Shown here piece after piece: positions 39,814 to 52,714 of a stretch of 64,000 nucleotides of DNA. Position 1 is the first letter of the stretch, and the number at the start of each line of letters is the position of its first letter. The position numbers were made by a program, and so were the translations under genes. The DNA lies in NCBI GenBank assembly GCA_030272585.1, contig BSYQ01000003.1, positions 496,001-560,000 of the forward strand, written 5' to 3'. This stretch comes from Bryopsis sp. KO-2023 (taxonomy: Eukaryota > Chlorophyta > Ulvophyceae > Bryopsidales > Bryopsidaceae). The notes beneath the pieces are model-generated. The model saw nothing but the letters and a program-made list of their open reading frames with translations. It was not told the origin of the DNA and did not search any database.

Positions 39814-41338
39814 GGAGGCCTAACCAAGGATGTCAGGATGGCTACCCTGAAAACAAGAAGCTTCCTTTTCAAGAGCTCTGCATGGAGCCCTTTTGTCGAC
39901 AACAGTAGACTTATTTTCATTTTTGTCTTCTCGCCGTTTTCTCATGAATGGTAAAGCCACACCTATATTTCGGGAGAATTTTTGGCAGGGATACATACAT
40001 ATATAGATGGGTTGGGATATATTTTCTGTTTAGCTTCTCGCACGGTAATTAGGAATACGAAATAGACACTTAATAGAGGTTAAAAAGAAAGTACACAGTT
40101 TTGAGATGTGATGCAGCTCACAATTTCCATTGTATCAAAATTTCGTCGTGTAAGCAAAATTCTCACATTGAGGCCATCCACCCAAATAATTTTGTTCTGG
40201 TGCAGACAGAATCCAGCAGCCCCAGATACACATAGCAGGACTTACTCTGTGGAGTCTACAGACCGAATAAAACTTGAAACGAAGCATTTTTTTCATAGAT
40301 CAATCCACTTGATGAAAAAATTGGGAAAATGGGAGCAAAGTACAGGCAAGTAAAAAAGCCCTACAAAATTCAAAACCCCTTTTCATTCCCAATGGGTGTA
40401 ATGCCACAACATGTGGTGATAGTGGGGTTTCCATGGCGTCATCTACCCCACTTCATCCTTCACCAATGAAATAATGCTGTCAATCAGCATGACATCATCA
40501 ATAATAATAATCATCATCAACTATCCTCCACCACTAATCTGTCCTTGTTCCTGATTCGCTAATGTTTCTGTGTTCACTGCGTCTGAAAGTGATTTTCTAT
40601 TCAAAAATCAAACCTGCCACATCATGGGCCCATCACTTCGCACAAAGTTCAAACTGGACAGCCAAACACTCAAGCTCTCATGGTGTTACTGCATAGCAAC
40701 GTACTTTCTGAACTGGGCAAGATCTCAACTACAAAAAAAAAATCATTTCGTAGTTGTTACAACACAGCCTTGAACAACCAATCTTTTCCCACAATGCTAG
40801 CCAATGCTCGCTGATCAATACCCTGCTTGAATCCAGAGGAATTATTGATCACGGTTGGGTGGTGTTGATTAAAAAAAGTGAGTTAGGAGAAGGGCGACTA
40901 TTTAGCTTTTGCCCTAGACAATTCACTCAAAGATCAAACACCAGCAAGCAATGAGATTCTTTTTGAAAATTGTCAAATTGGGTTTTGGTGGTGATGAATG
41001 TCAGCAGTGTGGATTCTGATGTTCAATATGTGTGTCTCAGAAATGTTAAATTTTAATTTCTTTGGTGATCAGTGCTGTTCACTCTTGGTTACTGTACGCC
41101 CCTCAGTTCTTTAGAAATTGCAACATCACAGCAAGATTCAGCCCCCATGACCAAGCAAGGTACTATTATACTTATTAGCACAACCATCCTACTCTGGAGG
41201 ACCATCCCCGAGCTTGGAGGCCTTGGTGAACAAGATTTAAAACCATTGAAAAAAATCAGCATCTGCCAACAATCGCAACTTTTCCAAAATTTTCACAAAA
41301 TTAACAGATTCGAGATGAGTTCCCACTACAAGACCATT
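39814..41338. other. Intergenic, no gene supported
   Basis: 1.5 kb of AT-rich sequence downstream of both NSE3 and the convergent small plastid gene. No coding or RNA feature recognised. Confidence 0.5.
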
Positions 41339-42121
41339 TTAACTCTTAGATTCGGATGATCGGAGTGCCAGCCAAATCGCAAAAACAAGGGTTGGTCCAT
41401 AAATCATCCCAAGGGCCAACGGAGCATTTGAAGTGAAGGGTGCGTCTATGAGCAGGCTTCCATACTTGATGAAAAGTGCACCTGATACAGATGCAGAAAC
41501 ATTCTTGCACAAAGCCCCAAAATCCGACAAGTGCAAGAGATGAAGGAAAGCAGGGTGAACTGAAATTTTTGCAGCATGTATTTCACGAAAGGGAAAATTT
41601 TGGTGTTTTGATGGATGCTTTTCAGTTGTTTAGTGAAACAGCTGGGAAGCCACTCACCTCCAGTGGATAAGCCCAACAGCTTGAACAGAAACAGGTTATC
41701 TGGCTCAATTACTGACTCTACATTTGGTGTGGTACCATTGGCCGCCCCATCCTCGCCTGAAAAAAGCGTCGCTCAGATGACGTCTTTTGCCAATACAGAC
41801 ACCTTCAAGCCGCTATTTACAACACGGCTCCAAAGACCACCTAACCTGATCCCGCCCGGCAAACGATCCCACTGGAGTACTTTGGACAGCTTCTAGGCCT
41901 GCTGTTGGGTTGTCGAGGCTCCGATCCCTCTCCCAATCGACCTACAGCCTTCCGCACCCCAATACCAATCGATCCTGTAGAACAGAGGAGATCAATGAAG
42001 CGTCGTTAGTCGAGTGGCGGCTTGACGTTCGTCCGGGTCGACGAAAATGAATTCCTTGCTGATCCAGACCATCCAATTCGCACAAACCTGCCGAGACGGT
42101 CGGCACCTTGAGCGAATTCAT
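41339..42121 (-). CDS. Predicted plastid small membrane protein (134 aa)
   Basis: Four exons (42088-42121, 41846-41974, 41658-41756, 41339-41481) join in phase with GT-AG borders. The N-terminal ~50 residues are rich in Ser, Arg, Pro and Val with few acids, as in a plastid transit peptide. A Glu/Asp-containing linker, a conserved-looking stretch (LFLFKLLGLSTGGALFIKYG) and a hydrophobic segment near the C-terminus (LGMIYGPTLVFAIWLAL) follow. I do not recognise the family. The short size and single membrane segment fit a small thylakoid or envelope protein. Confidence 0.65.
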
Positions 42122-42907
42122 GATACTGTCCCTCCTGGACGATTTGGCGCGACTGTAATAGACATACCGAATGAGTAACACCCCACAAAATGTACAAATG
42201 TACAGAACCTTCTTTCCAAATTCTTTTTCGTTCCGAAGCAATTCACACAATGGCGCCATTCACCCAAAACCCAAATGTACTTTCCTGTATTTGCAAAGTC
42301 AGCTGCTTAGATTTTTGACCAAAAAAAGAACCACTTGGTCAACCATTGGCACCATTTGAAGATGAAACTCTTGATGAACCAAAACCAAGCTGAGGGAGGG
42401 GAATGAAATAATGGGTAGCTTTTACAGCACCGACACGATCCTCCCAAGCAATCAAGCCTGTGCAATAGAGCGGTCATAGCCCCCAACCATCTCCATTGGA
42501 ATAAAAAATCACCCACCCCCCAAAAAGGTGCCTGCATTTGTTTTCTCAAAATCCCCACAATCTGGGACTGGATTAAAAAAAAAAAAAAAAGAGCAACGCC
42601 CTTCTCTACCAACATTTCCTGGTGTTTTTTTCTTGCCTTCATGAAAAAAGGACCAGAGATCCAATCAAAATTTTTTCAACCAATGCATACAAGTGTGGAG
42701 CACAATTTTTCTTTTATAGTGTACAACAAGAAGGCCTCGGAACACACATCAAACAGAGGATGATGATTCATGCAGGAGGAAAAAAAAAGAAATCCAAAAT
42801 TTAATAGTCATCATTCCTGAGCAGAAGAGCAATCCTCGAGCAACGAATCGATAAAATAAAAGGAAAAAAGATATCGAAAGAAAACCCCAAAGAACCAACC
42901 CCCTCCT
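42122..42907. other. Intergenic, no gene supported
   Basis: Between the start of the small plastid gene and the 3' end of the SMP-C2 gene. No credible ORF; the part near 42907 is probably 3' untranslated sequence. Confidence 0.5.
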
Positions 42908-45900
42908 CTACCCGAAATGGTCCAAACGATAAGCAACCACGGTCAACAGCCCCGCGGAGCATGCCGTTAGAAAACAGAGCAGCATTATCCATTTCCGATC
43001 GCTCGACTCCATTTTGTTCTGGGCCTGCAAGTCATCCATTAGCCCCTCCTGCTTTCGATTCTGTTCTTCCCTCATTTTGGCGACCTCCCTGGCAATCTCC
43101 GCTAAAGGTAGATCGATGGGCATCGAGCTCAAATTCGGTCCATTTTTGTTGGTCCGTCTTCTCTTGGACTTCCCTGTTTTCTGACGTTTCCTTTTCGGTT
43201 TCGCCTCCTCTGAACCGGAGTCCCTCCGTCGGAACGATATCACCGAACCAATCGCAGCCCACCAAGGCACCCGACCCTTTTCTTGGCCAGAACCATCGCC
43301 CCCAGGCGACGGCTCACTGGAGCTGGTACTTGGCTCCGGCAAGTCTTGTCTGTCTTGTGATGCTCCTGCCTCTTTGCCATCATCCTCCGGAGAGTCGGTC
43401 CGCTTTCTACCCCAAGGGATTAAGAACGTCCACCACTGCCCTTTTCCAGAAGCCTCGGAATCCACATCATCTCTTTTCCGTTTCTCCCCCACAGTTGGCT
43501 GCTCATTGTCCCTCCCACTCACATCCCCACCCCCAGAATCGACCGGCACCCCAACATCTCGACCTCCTCCTGACAGCGATTCAGGTGCACTTGTGTCGTC
43601 GTCCTTACCCTTCCCTCCGCCTAGTCTCATCACTTCAGGGAGGGCCAGCTTCGGTTTCGCCGGCTTTGACCGTTCTATCGTACTTTCCAGAGCGTTGACC
43701 GATGCTTTGACATCCTCCAAGAAATGCGAACTAGGCAGGGCAGCTCCGTTTTCCCCCACCGATCCTGACATCCCAGGCAGCGGCTCGCTCGGAAAAGGGA
43801 GGGCCACAGCTTCTGCAGGTTCGACATCAGCTGGCTCCACCTCATCGAAGTCGCTACCATGGAAAACGAAGGGGTTGGAAGTGGTCGGCTTCACTGCGGC
43901 CAGGGACTCCTCAGCATCAGAATCCTGGCTCTCAGAAACTGCCGGCGTTTCAGACTCTGAATCGGCACCCAGCTCCTCCTTATCCATGCCATCATCATGT
44001 GAAGCCGACGAGGAGCCCCCCGACGTCCTGATTATTTTAGACTCGTCGGACTGCGACAGCTCCAAAGAATTTCCCCAAGAAACGGCTCCCCCCGTGCCAT
44101 CATCCTTTTTCCCCTCCTTTTTCGATTTCACGATCTTCAATTGCGAAGCTAATTCTTCTGCAGCTATGACGTTCCCTATGTCCTCCCCGAGATCAGCCTC
44201 CACTTGCTTAAGCACGTTTTTCAGTTCCGACGCTTCCAAGTCTTTGGCATCATCGTAAGATGCCCCTGCTTCCGATGGCTCTGTTTCGGTAGACTCCGGG
44301 ATGGATGCCGAGGTTTCCGGGGTTCTGGGGGTTCGTTTTCTGAACTCCTCTGGAGCCACCGGCTCGGGTGCCTCTTTCTCCTTGTCGATGCTCTCATCTT
44401 CCTCATCAAAATCCTCATACTCCCCCTCCTCATCCTCATCCTCGTCGAATTCGTCAAAATCATCAAAATCGTCAAAAGCAATTGCCTCAGAGACCCTCTT
44501 CCTCAAAAGTTCACTGGGATCATAGGTGTCCGGATCGAATCCATCCTCAGCCATTTTCTTGTCATCTTTCTCTTCCTCGTCACTTCTATCCCCGCTGCCG
44601 AGGTTGGCTATTTTCTTGGCGGCAGCCTGTTGGGCTCGATGGGCAGCACGTGCAGTGGCTGCTTTAGTCATTGCAATTGCAGCGAATGCAGCAGCTGCTG
44701 CTGCAGCCGCCTTTGAACTCGCTGCTGCAGCACTTTTCACGTCGGTGATGTCGCTACGGTCCCGAGCCCGATTCTCGGCCTCACGAAATCCGCTGTCTTG
44801 CTCATCATCAATGAAAGGCTACACACACACACACAGGGGCAAAAACAAACACTGAACTGCAGAACCTTGATAAAATTGAACAGATTTGATAAGGCATGCT
44901 TGCATTCGCTACTCTGGAAAAAAAAGTGATGTGCGACTGGTCATTTGACAGAAACTTGATTCTCTTCCCCTGAAAAGAAAACGAAGCTACAGAAACATCC
45001 ACAAAGAAAAGTGATGGGTATCAATATATTGAGCAGGAAAAAACCACACTGATAACACATATCCAATTCACACCAGGCCATGTTGAATTCCAACTACTGT
45101 CAAACCTTATAAGTGACTTCAATGTGGAGTTCTCCCGAGGGCAACTGCCCTGGATTGACTGCTTGCACAGGAAGCCAAACACTCATGGTCTGGTCGGATA
45201 CCCCCCGCCGTAAAGGAAGTTCTACCTTTCCGACTTCGGGTCGACCAGTGATATGTGAATCCTTGATAAAGATCTCTAAAACCTGCAATGCATCCCAATC
45301 GTTACAAAAACAAAACGTCCTGAAGGTGGCTTCCGTATGTGTGAGGTGCTAAACTTGAAAAAATTCACTTAGGGTTGAGGATTGCTTTCCCCTGAGAATG
45401 GAAGTACAGTAGATTTCACAAAAGTGTTGAAATGCACTTGCCTGCTGTTCTGTGTCTTCCACAAGGAACTCAAACTCTTGGTTCCAAAGTGGATTTCGAT
45501 GCGACCCTTCGTAACTGGTGTCGCTTTCTCGTTTGCTCATTACGGCTTGTTTTCCCAATGTCAACCTACAGTAAGGATTGCTCTGCCAGGGGAACCCCCA
45601 TACTGGCAGGTTTCGCCCTTGAATCAAAGTCACAGACAGCTCCCCCTTCACCAAAACAAACACACCATAGGACTCAATTCTCCTGCACACCTATTCCACT
45701 CAATAAAACATTCAAATAGCCCCAAACAAGCAAACATGGACGAAAAGGATTGCATGGTAGAGGGTGGAAAGTGGATGTGAACCTACTTGGAAGGACTCAG
45801 GAATTCGTATGCCTCCAGCAGCACCCTGGGGGCCCAGGGGCAATGCGGATGTGAGTGACTGTTCTACGACGTCTGCCTGGAGAACAGCACTGGCCACTGC

Positions 45901-48900
45901 CTTCATGACAGCGTCTCTGCCGACAGCGGCCTCGGCCACCGCGGTCACAGCCGGGGGAATGTTGATTTCCAATCGTTTGGGGAGAACCATCAAAGAGGGC
46001 AAGTCCTCCGTCAGGAATTTTTTCAAAAAGTTCTGGGATGGAAGCAAGAAATAGAGTGAGGAGACGAGCAGACTCAATTGATGGAAACAAAAACATAAGG
46101 TGGATTTCACTAACAAAAAAACAGAAAGAAAGATTCGGCTGAGGTACTGCAGATACCTTTTGAAAAAAAAAGCATTCTATATTTTTACTTTCTTGAGGGT
46201 CAAATTTTCCTTATATATTTTTTGGAACCTGACATAAAACGCATCTAACTCACTAGATAAAATCTTACCTTAAAAAAACCTGGCAACTAAAACAGAAACA
46301 ATGATTTCATATGTAAAAATCGACAGAAGCAACCCTGTCCAAACAGGGTGTCGATCCAACTCACTTGTAGCACTGGAACTCGCATTAGTCTGACGCTGTT
46401 GTAGGGCGACAGTTGGACCTTGATGTTTGGAGGGGCCACAAAAGCCAAGGATATCGTGCCCAAATACGGGGAAAGCGGAGCCAAGCGAATCTTATGCCAC
46501 AACCGGCACTCAATATCTAGATCTGAAACAAGAACAGGCACCTACATGGAAAAGCCATTCCAATCAATCCATAGAACCACCAAAAAGGAATTTAAAAAAT
46601 TGAACGGTTGGGGAAATTAGCGAAGGTTTTTCACAAATGTTGATTATGTACCTGGAGTTTCCACCCCCCTCCTCCAACTTCGAGCATTAACAGCATCCTG
46701 GCGCCCCCCGTGTATCGGATGTCCACCACACCATTTAAATCTGAATCTTTCCTGGAAGGCCGGCGCCGCATGTTAGACAGACATGGAGCCTCGTGATCGA
46801 ACGTGAGTTCTAAGATTCTCAGCCTCTGAACGAAGTCCGGAACACTGCCCTTTTCGACCAGGTTATCGAAGAGGGGCTGCAGCAACCCTGACAGCCATCG
46901 CTCCAAACCTCGTTGATACACCCTCCATGCCTGCAGCAAAACGAAAAGCACGCAAATGCCGAGATCAGGACGTTATCAGTTTTCCAGAAAGCACACATAC
47001 AAAAATAAAAGAGTACAGTCAATGCTTGGTCCACGAAGAAAGATAGATGTAAATTGATTGGCAAGGGCACAGTCTGAAGGCCTGTCACTCATTGCTGCAC
47101 TGTTTTGCATTTTTCAAGTTCAGCAGAAATAGTCTTACCTTCCTCCAGCACATGTTGACCCACTCGACCGATTCACAATCCTGAGCAGTCTGAACCCCTG
47201 CCCGAAACAAAACAAATGCATTCCACTTCAAAACTGTGAGTTTGAACCCCATTCAGAAAATTAACATGATCAGACATAAGGAAAAAGATTTATAAAACGA
47301 AAAAAGATAAGGATGTGTCACTGTTGTCTTTTTTTATGGAAAAAATCAACATCCACAAAAAACCTGGAAAGACTGCCACAGAATGAATAACACCACTCAC
47401 TCATTCATTCGTTTATTCATTCAATTCTTTACTGATCTATCTGTAACGGGCAGGATGAGCATCGGAATAACCTTAAACCAATATTCAGTGTGAGAATGCT
47501 CCAGTGTCGACTTACCAAATGGAAGCGATTTGAGCGCCTCTAAGGACTGCGGCGATGTGCCGTTCATACCATCGCTTTCGAAACCTGTTCTTCTGGCTGC
47601 CCTTTTTCCATCCACGAATGTCGTCCACAGCCATTGGAGGGCTACCAGGAGTGCTGCTCCAAAAAACGCACTCCTCCAATGCAATAACCTTCAGACAGAC
47701 ACACAGAAATATTCACATACGAATAAAAAATCAATGCCAATATCACAACCTCATATCGCATACGGCCTTCATCCGGTCAAAATGGTCAAGCGCCCGCCAC
47801 AAGAATGGCTGCTGGCTTCTAAATGCGGTATTTTCTGGTCGGTGCTGAGAATCAGTGATGCTTTGGAATCAACTTTTAGCAGTTCATCTGTGTCCATGCA
47901 AAATGCCAAAGCCACCCAATATTTATGATGAAAAACGGCCATTTGCAAACAGATTTTAAAATCTCACCCCCAATCCCTCAAGTCACGGTCAATATTTCCG
48001 GAACATCAAAACCCCAGTCAAACACATCCCCATGCTCACCCAGTCCGTGCAGCAGCTGGCGGTACTTCCGTCTCGCCCACAGATTTCACCAGTTCTTTCT
48101 CCGCTGGTATTGAATCGTGTCGAGTTGATGGATCAGGTTCACTTTCTGGCGACATGAAGGGGGGCTCTTGGATGAGCTCGAATTCATCAAATTCATCCAG
48201 AACCACCTCATCAATAACGAATTCGTCGTCCGACCCAATGCCGGTTGATTCATTCGGATCTGGACCGTCCGCCACTGTAGCAATAAGATTTGAATCTCGT
48301 GATCCAGGTTTTGTTTTTGCGGATATTTCCTGCAAGTCATCGATTCAGATCAGTGGTATTTTGAGGGAAAAAAAAACCTTATCATTCATTTCAGCAGAAG
48401 CAGCGAAGGTCAATGCTCCTATTTTACGAATGCCAACAATTTAATAATAACACATGACTGCATGGGCAATCAAATATTTATAAACAATGCCCCAGGCAAA
48501 TTCCAACATAATGCTGTAAAAAAAAACAATCCTTCAATACCAAATTTTCTCTTGAGAATCGACTTCTTGATCCAATAATTGGCATGATGGAATCAAACCA
48601 TGCTAATTTTTTGCCCGAGCAAACCCCAACAGATTAAAGAATATTCTCCTAGTGCATTTTTGGATATATGTGGAGCTAGTCAAAGCCAGTTTTTTTTTCA
48701 CAGGAAAAAAGAGGAATTCACCTCCTTTGCTTTCACAACAGGGGCCCTCAACCACTCCAGCATCTCCTCCGAGAAAACAGCTTCCGGCGTTCCTTCTACA
48801 TCCTGTTTTCCGGCTTCCACAGTCGTTCTTCTCCGACAACCGGGTGGCCAGACCCAACTACTTTTAGCGAAAAGTGGCATCCCTCCAAATATTGCAGATG

Positions 48901-49003
48901 TTCGTTTCCTCGCCTTGAATCCGCGCCAGCGCCGTAGCCTGGCTTTCGAATTCCACGGACGCGTTCGTCCATCGCTCTCGCAGGGTATAGTTCCGAAACC
49001 CAT
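42908..49003 (-). CDS. SMP-C2 lipid-transfer-type protein (plant NTMC2 family) with a C-terminal anchor
   Basis: Ten exons: 48722-49003, 48040-48329, 47516-47688, 47139-47197, 46652-46930, 46365-46541, 45787-46032, 45442-45645, 45106-45282, 42908-44818. Phases agree, giving 1,265 residues. Order: basic Ser/Arg-rich N-terminus; acidic region; membrane helix (~191-215, GAALLVALQWLW); SMP domain (~258-480, starting SVEWVNMCWRKAWRVYQRGL); C2 domain (~503-629, GELSVTLIQGRNL); an acidic, Ser/Pro-rich tail of ~600 residues; and a final hydrophobic helix (WIMLLCFLTACSAGLLTVV). SMP domains carry lipids between membranes at contact sites. The C2 loop reads SNPY where SDPY is usual, so Ca2+ binding may be weak. 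Intron 8 has a GC donor (GCAAGT). The best match in layout is Arabidopsis NTMC2 type 5. Confidence 0.8.
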
Positions 49004-49553
49004 CCTTGGGCGAAGTTCTTGGCAAAAAAATGAGAAAAGGGTTTAAACTCGGTTGGGGGTATCGGACAAATCTTCGGTCGAACTTTCGGCGCAGCGGCTC
49101 TTTCTCTGTTCGCTGGGCTCCCAACTGAACCGCATCATTTTTTGGTCCAGAAAAGAACAACCGTCCGAACCAACCTGTTCTCCGCAACCAACGAAAAACG
49201 AAATATCAAGACGCGCGACGATCTTGCAGTTAAAACCACGTGCGTAGTCATTGTACGTAATTTTAGCCAAAAAAAAGAGGGAGGTTCCACAGTTGTGTTT
49301 TCTCAAGTTAAAACACAAGCCTGTCTCAGTGTCTTTTTCAACTCTTTGGGTGAAGTCAAAGAAAAAGGGCCTGCCTTTTGAAAACCCCTCGACCACGGCC
49401 CCACAACAAAAATCCTTTCGACGTGTGGGATGTTACAGTAGTGGGTTTCGATAGCTCCATATTTTTTTCTTGCAACTTTGGCCTCAGCCATGGTTTTCCA
49501 ACGCCAGCGTTATAAAAAACGCCCACAACCGAAAAAACGTTGTACGACACAAA
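49004..49553. promoter_or_regulatory. Shared upstream region of the SMP-C2 gene and a small membrane protein gene
   Basis: 550 bp between divergent start codons at 49003 and 49554. A TATA box (TATAAAA, 49511-49517) lies 43 bp upstream of the plus-strand ATG. No matching TATA box is obvious for the minus-strand gene. Confidence 0.5.
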
Positions 49554-50271
49554 ATGAACAAAACCAGGAGCGGCAATGAACCCCCAGCGCAAACAGATTC
49601 AAACCCCATGCTTAGGGTGGTTTGCGCCCTCACGCCCACCAGAACGACTCCGTGTCCATTGCTCGTATCGCGAGGGAGGTTTATTTCGTCGACCAAAACG
49701 ACAAACGTGCGTTATATTTTTGGAGGAGTATCACGTGCCGCTCGACCAGATAATCGAGAAGAAGAAGAGGCGGTCATTTTTGATTTCGAAGAAGTGGAGG
49801 AGAGCGAGACGGGCAGCACCGAAGTGGAAGCTGTTGGCGAGGAGGAAGAGTTTCTGGAAGATTGGTTCGAAGTGAGTGTGAAAGCGAACATGCCAACCCA
49901 CCAGTTTGCCATACAATTTTTCAAAGTATGCTGGATGAAGACAGAAAGTTTCAAAACAGCTCATCATTTTACCCATTTTACATGCGTAAAATGGGCTATC
50001 TTCTTTCCAAAGTTTACCGGTTGTGTAATTTCTTAAGTTTCTTAGGAACATCATTTGAGCAAATGACTGGATGTTTTGGCAGGAGGAAGGAGGTCCAGCC
50101 AGTGGAATTCAGGAGACTGTTGCTCTAGCTCTTGGGGCATTATTCCTGGTTTCGTTTTTGAACATCGCTCTGCGATTGCTTGCTGTTGGAATTTCGGTGG
50201 CTGCTGTCGCATTCAAATACTCGGTGGTTGGAATTCTGTTGATCGCCACTGCATTATTCTTCTCTTTCTGA
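49554..50271 (+). CDS. Small two-exon predicted organellar membrane protein (168 aa)
   Basis: Exons 49554-49871 and 50083-50271, joined in phase 0 across a GT-AG intron (GTGAGT donor). The N-terminal ~70 residues are rich in Arg, Ser, Thr and Pro with few acids, like a transit peptide. A strongly acidic stretch follows (EEEE, DFEEVEE and others). The last ~50 residues form two adjacent hydrophobic segments (ALALGALFLVSFLNIALRLL and VVGILLIATALFFSF) ending at the stop. The family is not recognised. The stop lies only 83 bp before the AspRS start codon on the same strand. Confidence 0.65.
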
Positions 50272-50354
50272 AAATAACAAGGTCATTCGAAAAAAGAGCC
50301 AGGAACAGAAGCAAAGGAGGGAGTCCAGCTAGCTGGGGATAGGTTCAACCAAAA

Positions 50355-52391
50355 ATGCAGTCCACTGGGAGTTTCGTTTGCAGGCTTCATGGGGTGCACA
50401 AGGTTTTCCAATTGCTCCGAAACCGGCCATATAATCAAGCTGTGGTTAAATCCAGTGGACCTCGGCTCGCTCAGGGGGAGCATTTCGTTCCAAAAAGGCT
50501 CTTATGTGGGTTGAAAACTGCTACGTCTGATGAAGTATCGACCAGCACAGCTCCGAGTCCTCCCTCACCCCTGGTGCTTGGGGAAATGGCTTGGCCGGGG
50601 CGAAGCCATCTGTGTGGAACTCTAAGGGATGATTCGGCAGGTCAGAGGGTCGACATATGTGGCTGGGTCGATCGCTACAGGAATCACGGTGGGGTTCTCT
50701 TCATCGACATTCGAGACCACACCGGATTGCTGCAAGTGGTGAGCGAACCCCTAACCCACCCCGAAGTGAATGTCACTGCAGAGAGGCTGAGAAATGAGTA
50801 CGTCGTGGCGATTTCTGGCGTTTTGCGCATTCGACAAGACCCCAATCCTAAGATGGACACTGGGGATGTGGAGCTTCTGGCAGACAGGATCACGGTGGTC
50901 AACACTGTGAATCGCCGCCTGCCTTTCCCCATCAGTGAAGGGGAAGAGACTGACCCACCAAGAGAGGATTTGAGGCTTAGACATCGAGTGTTGGATCTCC
51001 GCCGGCCGAGAATGGGGGCTAACCTCAGACTACGACACACCATCGTAAAGACGATTCGGCGAGTGCTGGAAGATCAGCATGGCTTCATGGAGGTGGAAAC
51101 TCCGATTTTGACTAGATCCACACCGGAGGGTGCCAGAGATTACTTGGTCCCCTCAAGGGTTCAAGGAGGGAGTTGGTATGCGCTTCCACAGAGCCCTCAA
51201 CTGTTCAAGCAAATGTTGATGGTGGCTGGCTACGATCGGTATTATCAAATCGCACGGTGCTTTCGGGATGAGGATTTGAGGGCTGATCGACAGCCGGAAT
51301 TCACTCAGCTGGACATGGAGATGGCATTCATGGATCAGGAAGGCGTGTTGGCACTGGTGGAAGGGATGGTTTCTGCAGTGTTTTCAGCTGTAAAAGGAAA
51401 GCCCATTAAGACTCCGATCGAGCGGATGACTTACAAAGAAGCAATGGACACCTATGGGAGTGATAGACCAGACACTCGTTTTGGGTTCCCCATGTCAGAT
51501 GTGTCAGAGGTTTTGGCAGGATCTGGTTTCAGGGTGTTTGCTGATTGTATCTCCTCGGGGGGAATGGTCAAAGCACTCCGCGTTCCTGATGGAAAACGAC
51601 TGTCGAATTCAAGACTCAAACCGAAAGGGGATGTCGCTGGTAAAGCGGCGGCTGGGGGTGCAAAAGGTCTGGTGTATATCCGTGTGCAAGAGGATGGCCA
51701 AATCGATGCAGCGAAACCTGTCCGGGAAGGATTGGATGATTCTCAACGATCGAACCTAATCAAGCGTACTCAGGCGGTCCCTGGGGACCTCCTCTTACTG
51801 GTGGCTGACCAGGAAGCGGTGGTGAATCGCTCCCTGGATAAAGTCAGACAATTTCTGGGTCGGGATTTGAATGAGATCGACCCTGCAAAGGATGCATTGC
51901 TCTGGGTGACTGATTTCCCTATGTTTGAGGAAAACTCCGACGAGGGTCGGCTTGAAGCACTCCATCATCCTTTCACTGCCCCTGAAAGTAGCTCGGTCGG
52001 TCCAGATGGTGATCTGAGAAAAGCAACAGCGATGGCGTACGATTTGATATACAATGGGGTGGAAATCGGTGGGGGCAGTTTGAGGGTGTACAGAAGGGAT
52101 GTTCAGGAAAGGGTCTTCGATGCGATCGGGATGTCTGAAGAAGAAGCTAAGGATAAGTTTGGGTTTTTGTTGGATTGTTTCGATTCGGGGGCACCCCCAC
52201 ATGCAGGGATAGCGTTCGGTTTGGATAGACTGGCGATGCTGTTGACCGGAGCCAATTCGATCAGAGATGTGATTGCCTTTCCAAAAACGACTCAAGCTGA
52301 ATGTTTGTTGACGGGGTCGCCTGCCACCGTGGATAGCCAGCAGTTGAGTGAATTGGGGGTAAAATCTCTACCAAAGAAAGAGAGCGAATGA
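50355..52391 (+). CDS. Organellar aspartyl-tRNA synthetase, bacterial type
   Basis: An intronless 678-residue class II aminoacyl-tRNA synthetase that charges tRNA-Asp in plastid and/or mitochondrion. An N-terminal extension of ~75 residues serves as the presumed targeting peptide. The anticodon-binding OB fold follows (~85-190, [18 protein letters not shown]). The catalytic core has motif 2 ([18 protein letters not shown] near residue 302) and the bacterial-type GAD insertion domain (~400-500). Motif 3 follows ([13 protein letters not shown] near 617). The long GAD insertion separates it from the cytosolic eukaryotic enzyme. The ATG at 50355 is the first in frame after the upstream gene. Length fits mitochondrial/plastid AspRS. 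Confidence 0.93.
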   Translation: MQSTGSFVCRLHGVHKVFQLLRNRPYNQAVVKSSGPRLAQGEHFVPKRLLCGLKTATSDEVSTSTAPSPPSPLVLGEMAWPGRSHLCGTLRDDSAGQRVDICGWVDRYRNHGGVLFIDIRDHTGLLQVVSEPLTHPEVNVTAERLRNEYVVAISGVLRIRQDPNPKMDTGDVELLADRITVVNTVNRRLPFPISEGEETDPPREDLRLRHRVLDLRRPRMGANLRLRHTIVKTIRRVLEDQHGFMEVETPILTRSTPEGARDYLVPSRVQGGSWYALPQSPQLFKQMLMVAGYDRYYQIARCFRDEDLRADRQPEFTQLDMEMAFMDQEGVLALVEGMVSAVFSAVKGKPIKTPIERMTYKEAMDTYGSDRPDTRFGFPMSDVSEVLAGSGFRVFADCISSGGMVKALRVPDGKRLSNSRLKPKGDVAGKAAAGGAKGLVYIRVQEDGQIDAAKPVREGLDDSQRSNLIKRTQAVPGDLLLLVADQEAVVNRSLDKVRQFLGRDLNEIDPAKDALLWVTDFPMFEENSDEGRLEALHHPFTAPESSSVGPDGDLRKATAMAYDLIYNGVEIGGGSLRVYRRDVQERVFDAIGMSEEEAKDKFGFLLDCFDSGAPPHAGIAFGLDRLAMLLTGANSIRDVIAFPKTTQAECLLTGSPATVDSQQLSELGVKSLPKKESE

Positions 52392-52714
52392 TCCTTGTGG
52401 GGGTATTGAGAATGCCTCTATTTGGGGGGCAAACCACTCATGTCGGGTGCAGGTTGAGAATTGAGTTTCTTTTTTCATGTGTTTGTTTTTAGAGCAGTTT
52501 TGGATTGGATTTTGGTACAGGGAACACACGTAATACTTGTAGTCGATGTGCTCGACAATTTTTTGGCAAGAAAAGGGATGGATGTTTTTTCGGGTCTTTT
52601 TTTTTCCAGTGGTGTGTCACTGTAATCACATGCCAATTTTTCCCACCACTTCAAGGATTATGATATACATTGTTGCAAAATCCTGCATGAGAATCCTGGG
52701 ATTATCGGGATTTT
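52392..52714. other. Intergenic, no gene supported
   Basis: 3' untranslated sequence of AspRS and a short convergent gap; T-rich, no ORF. Confidence 0.5.
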
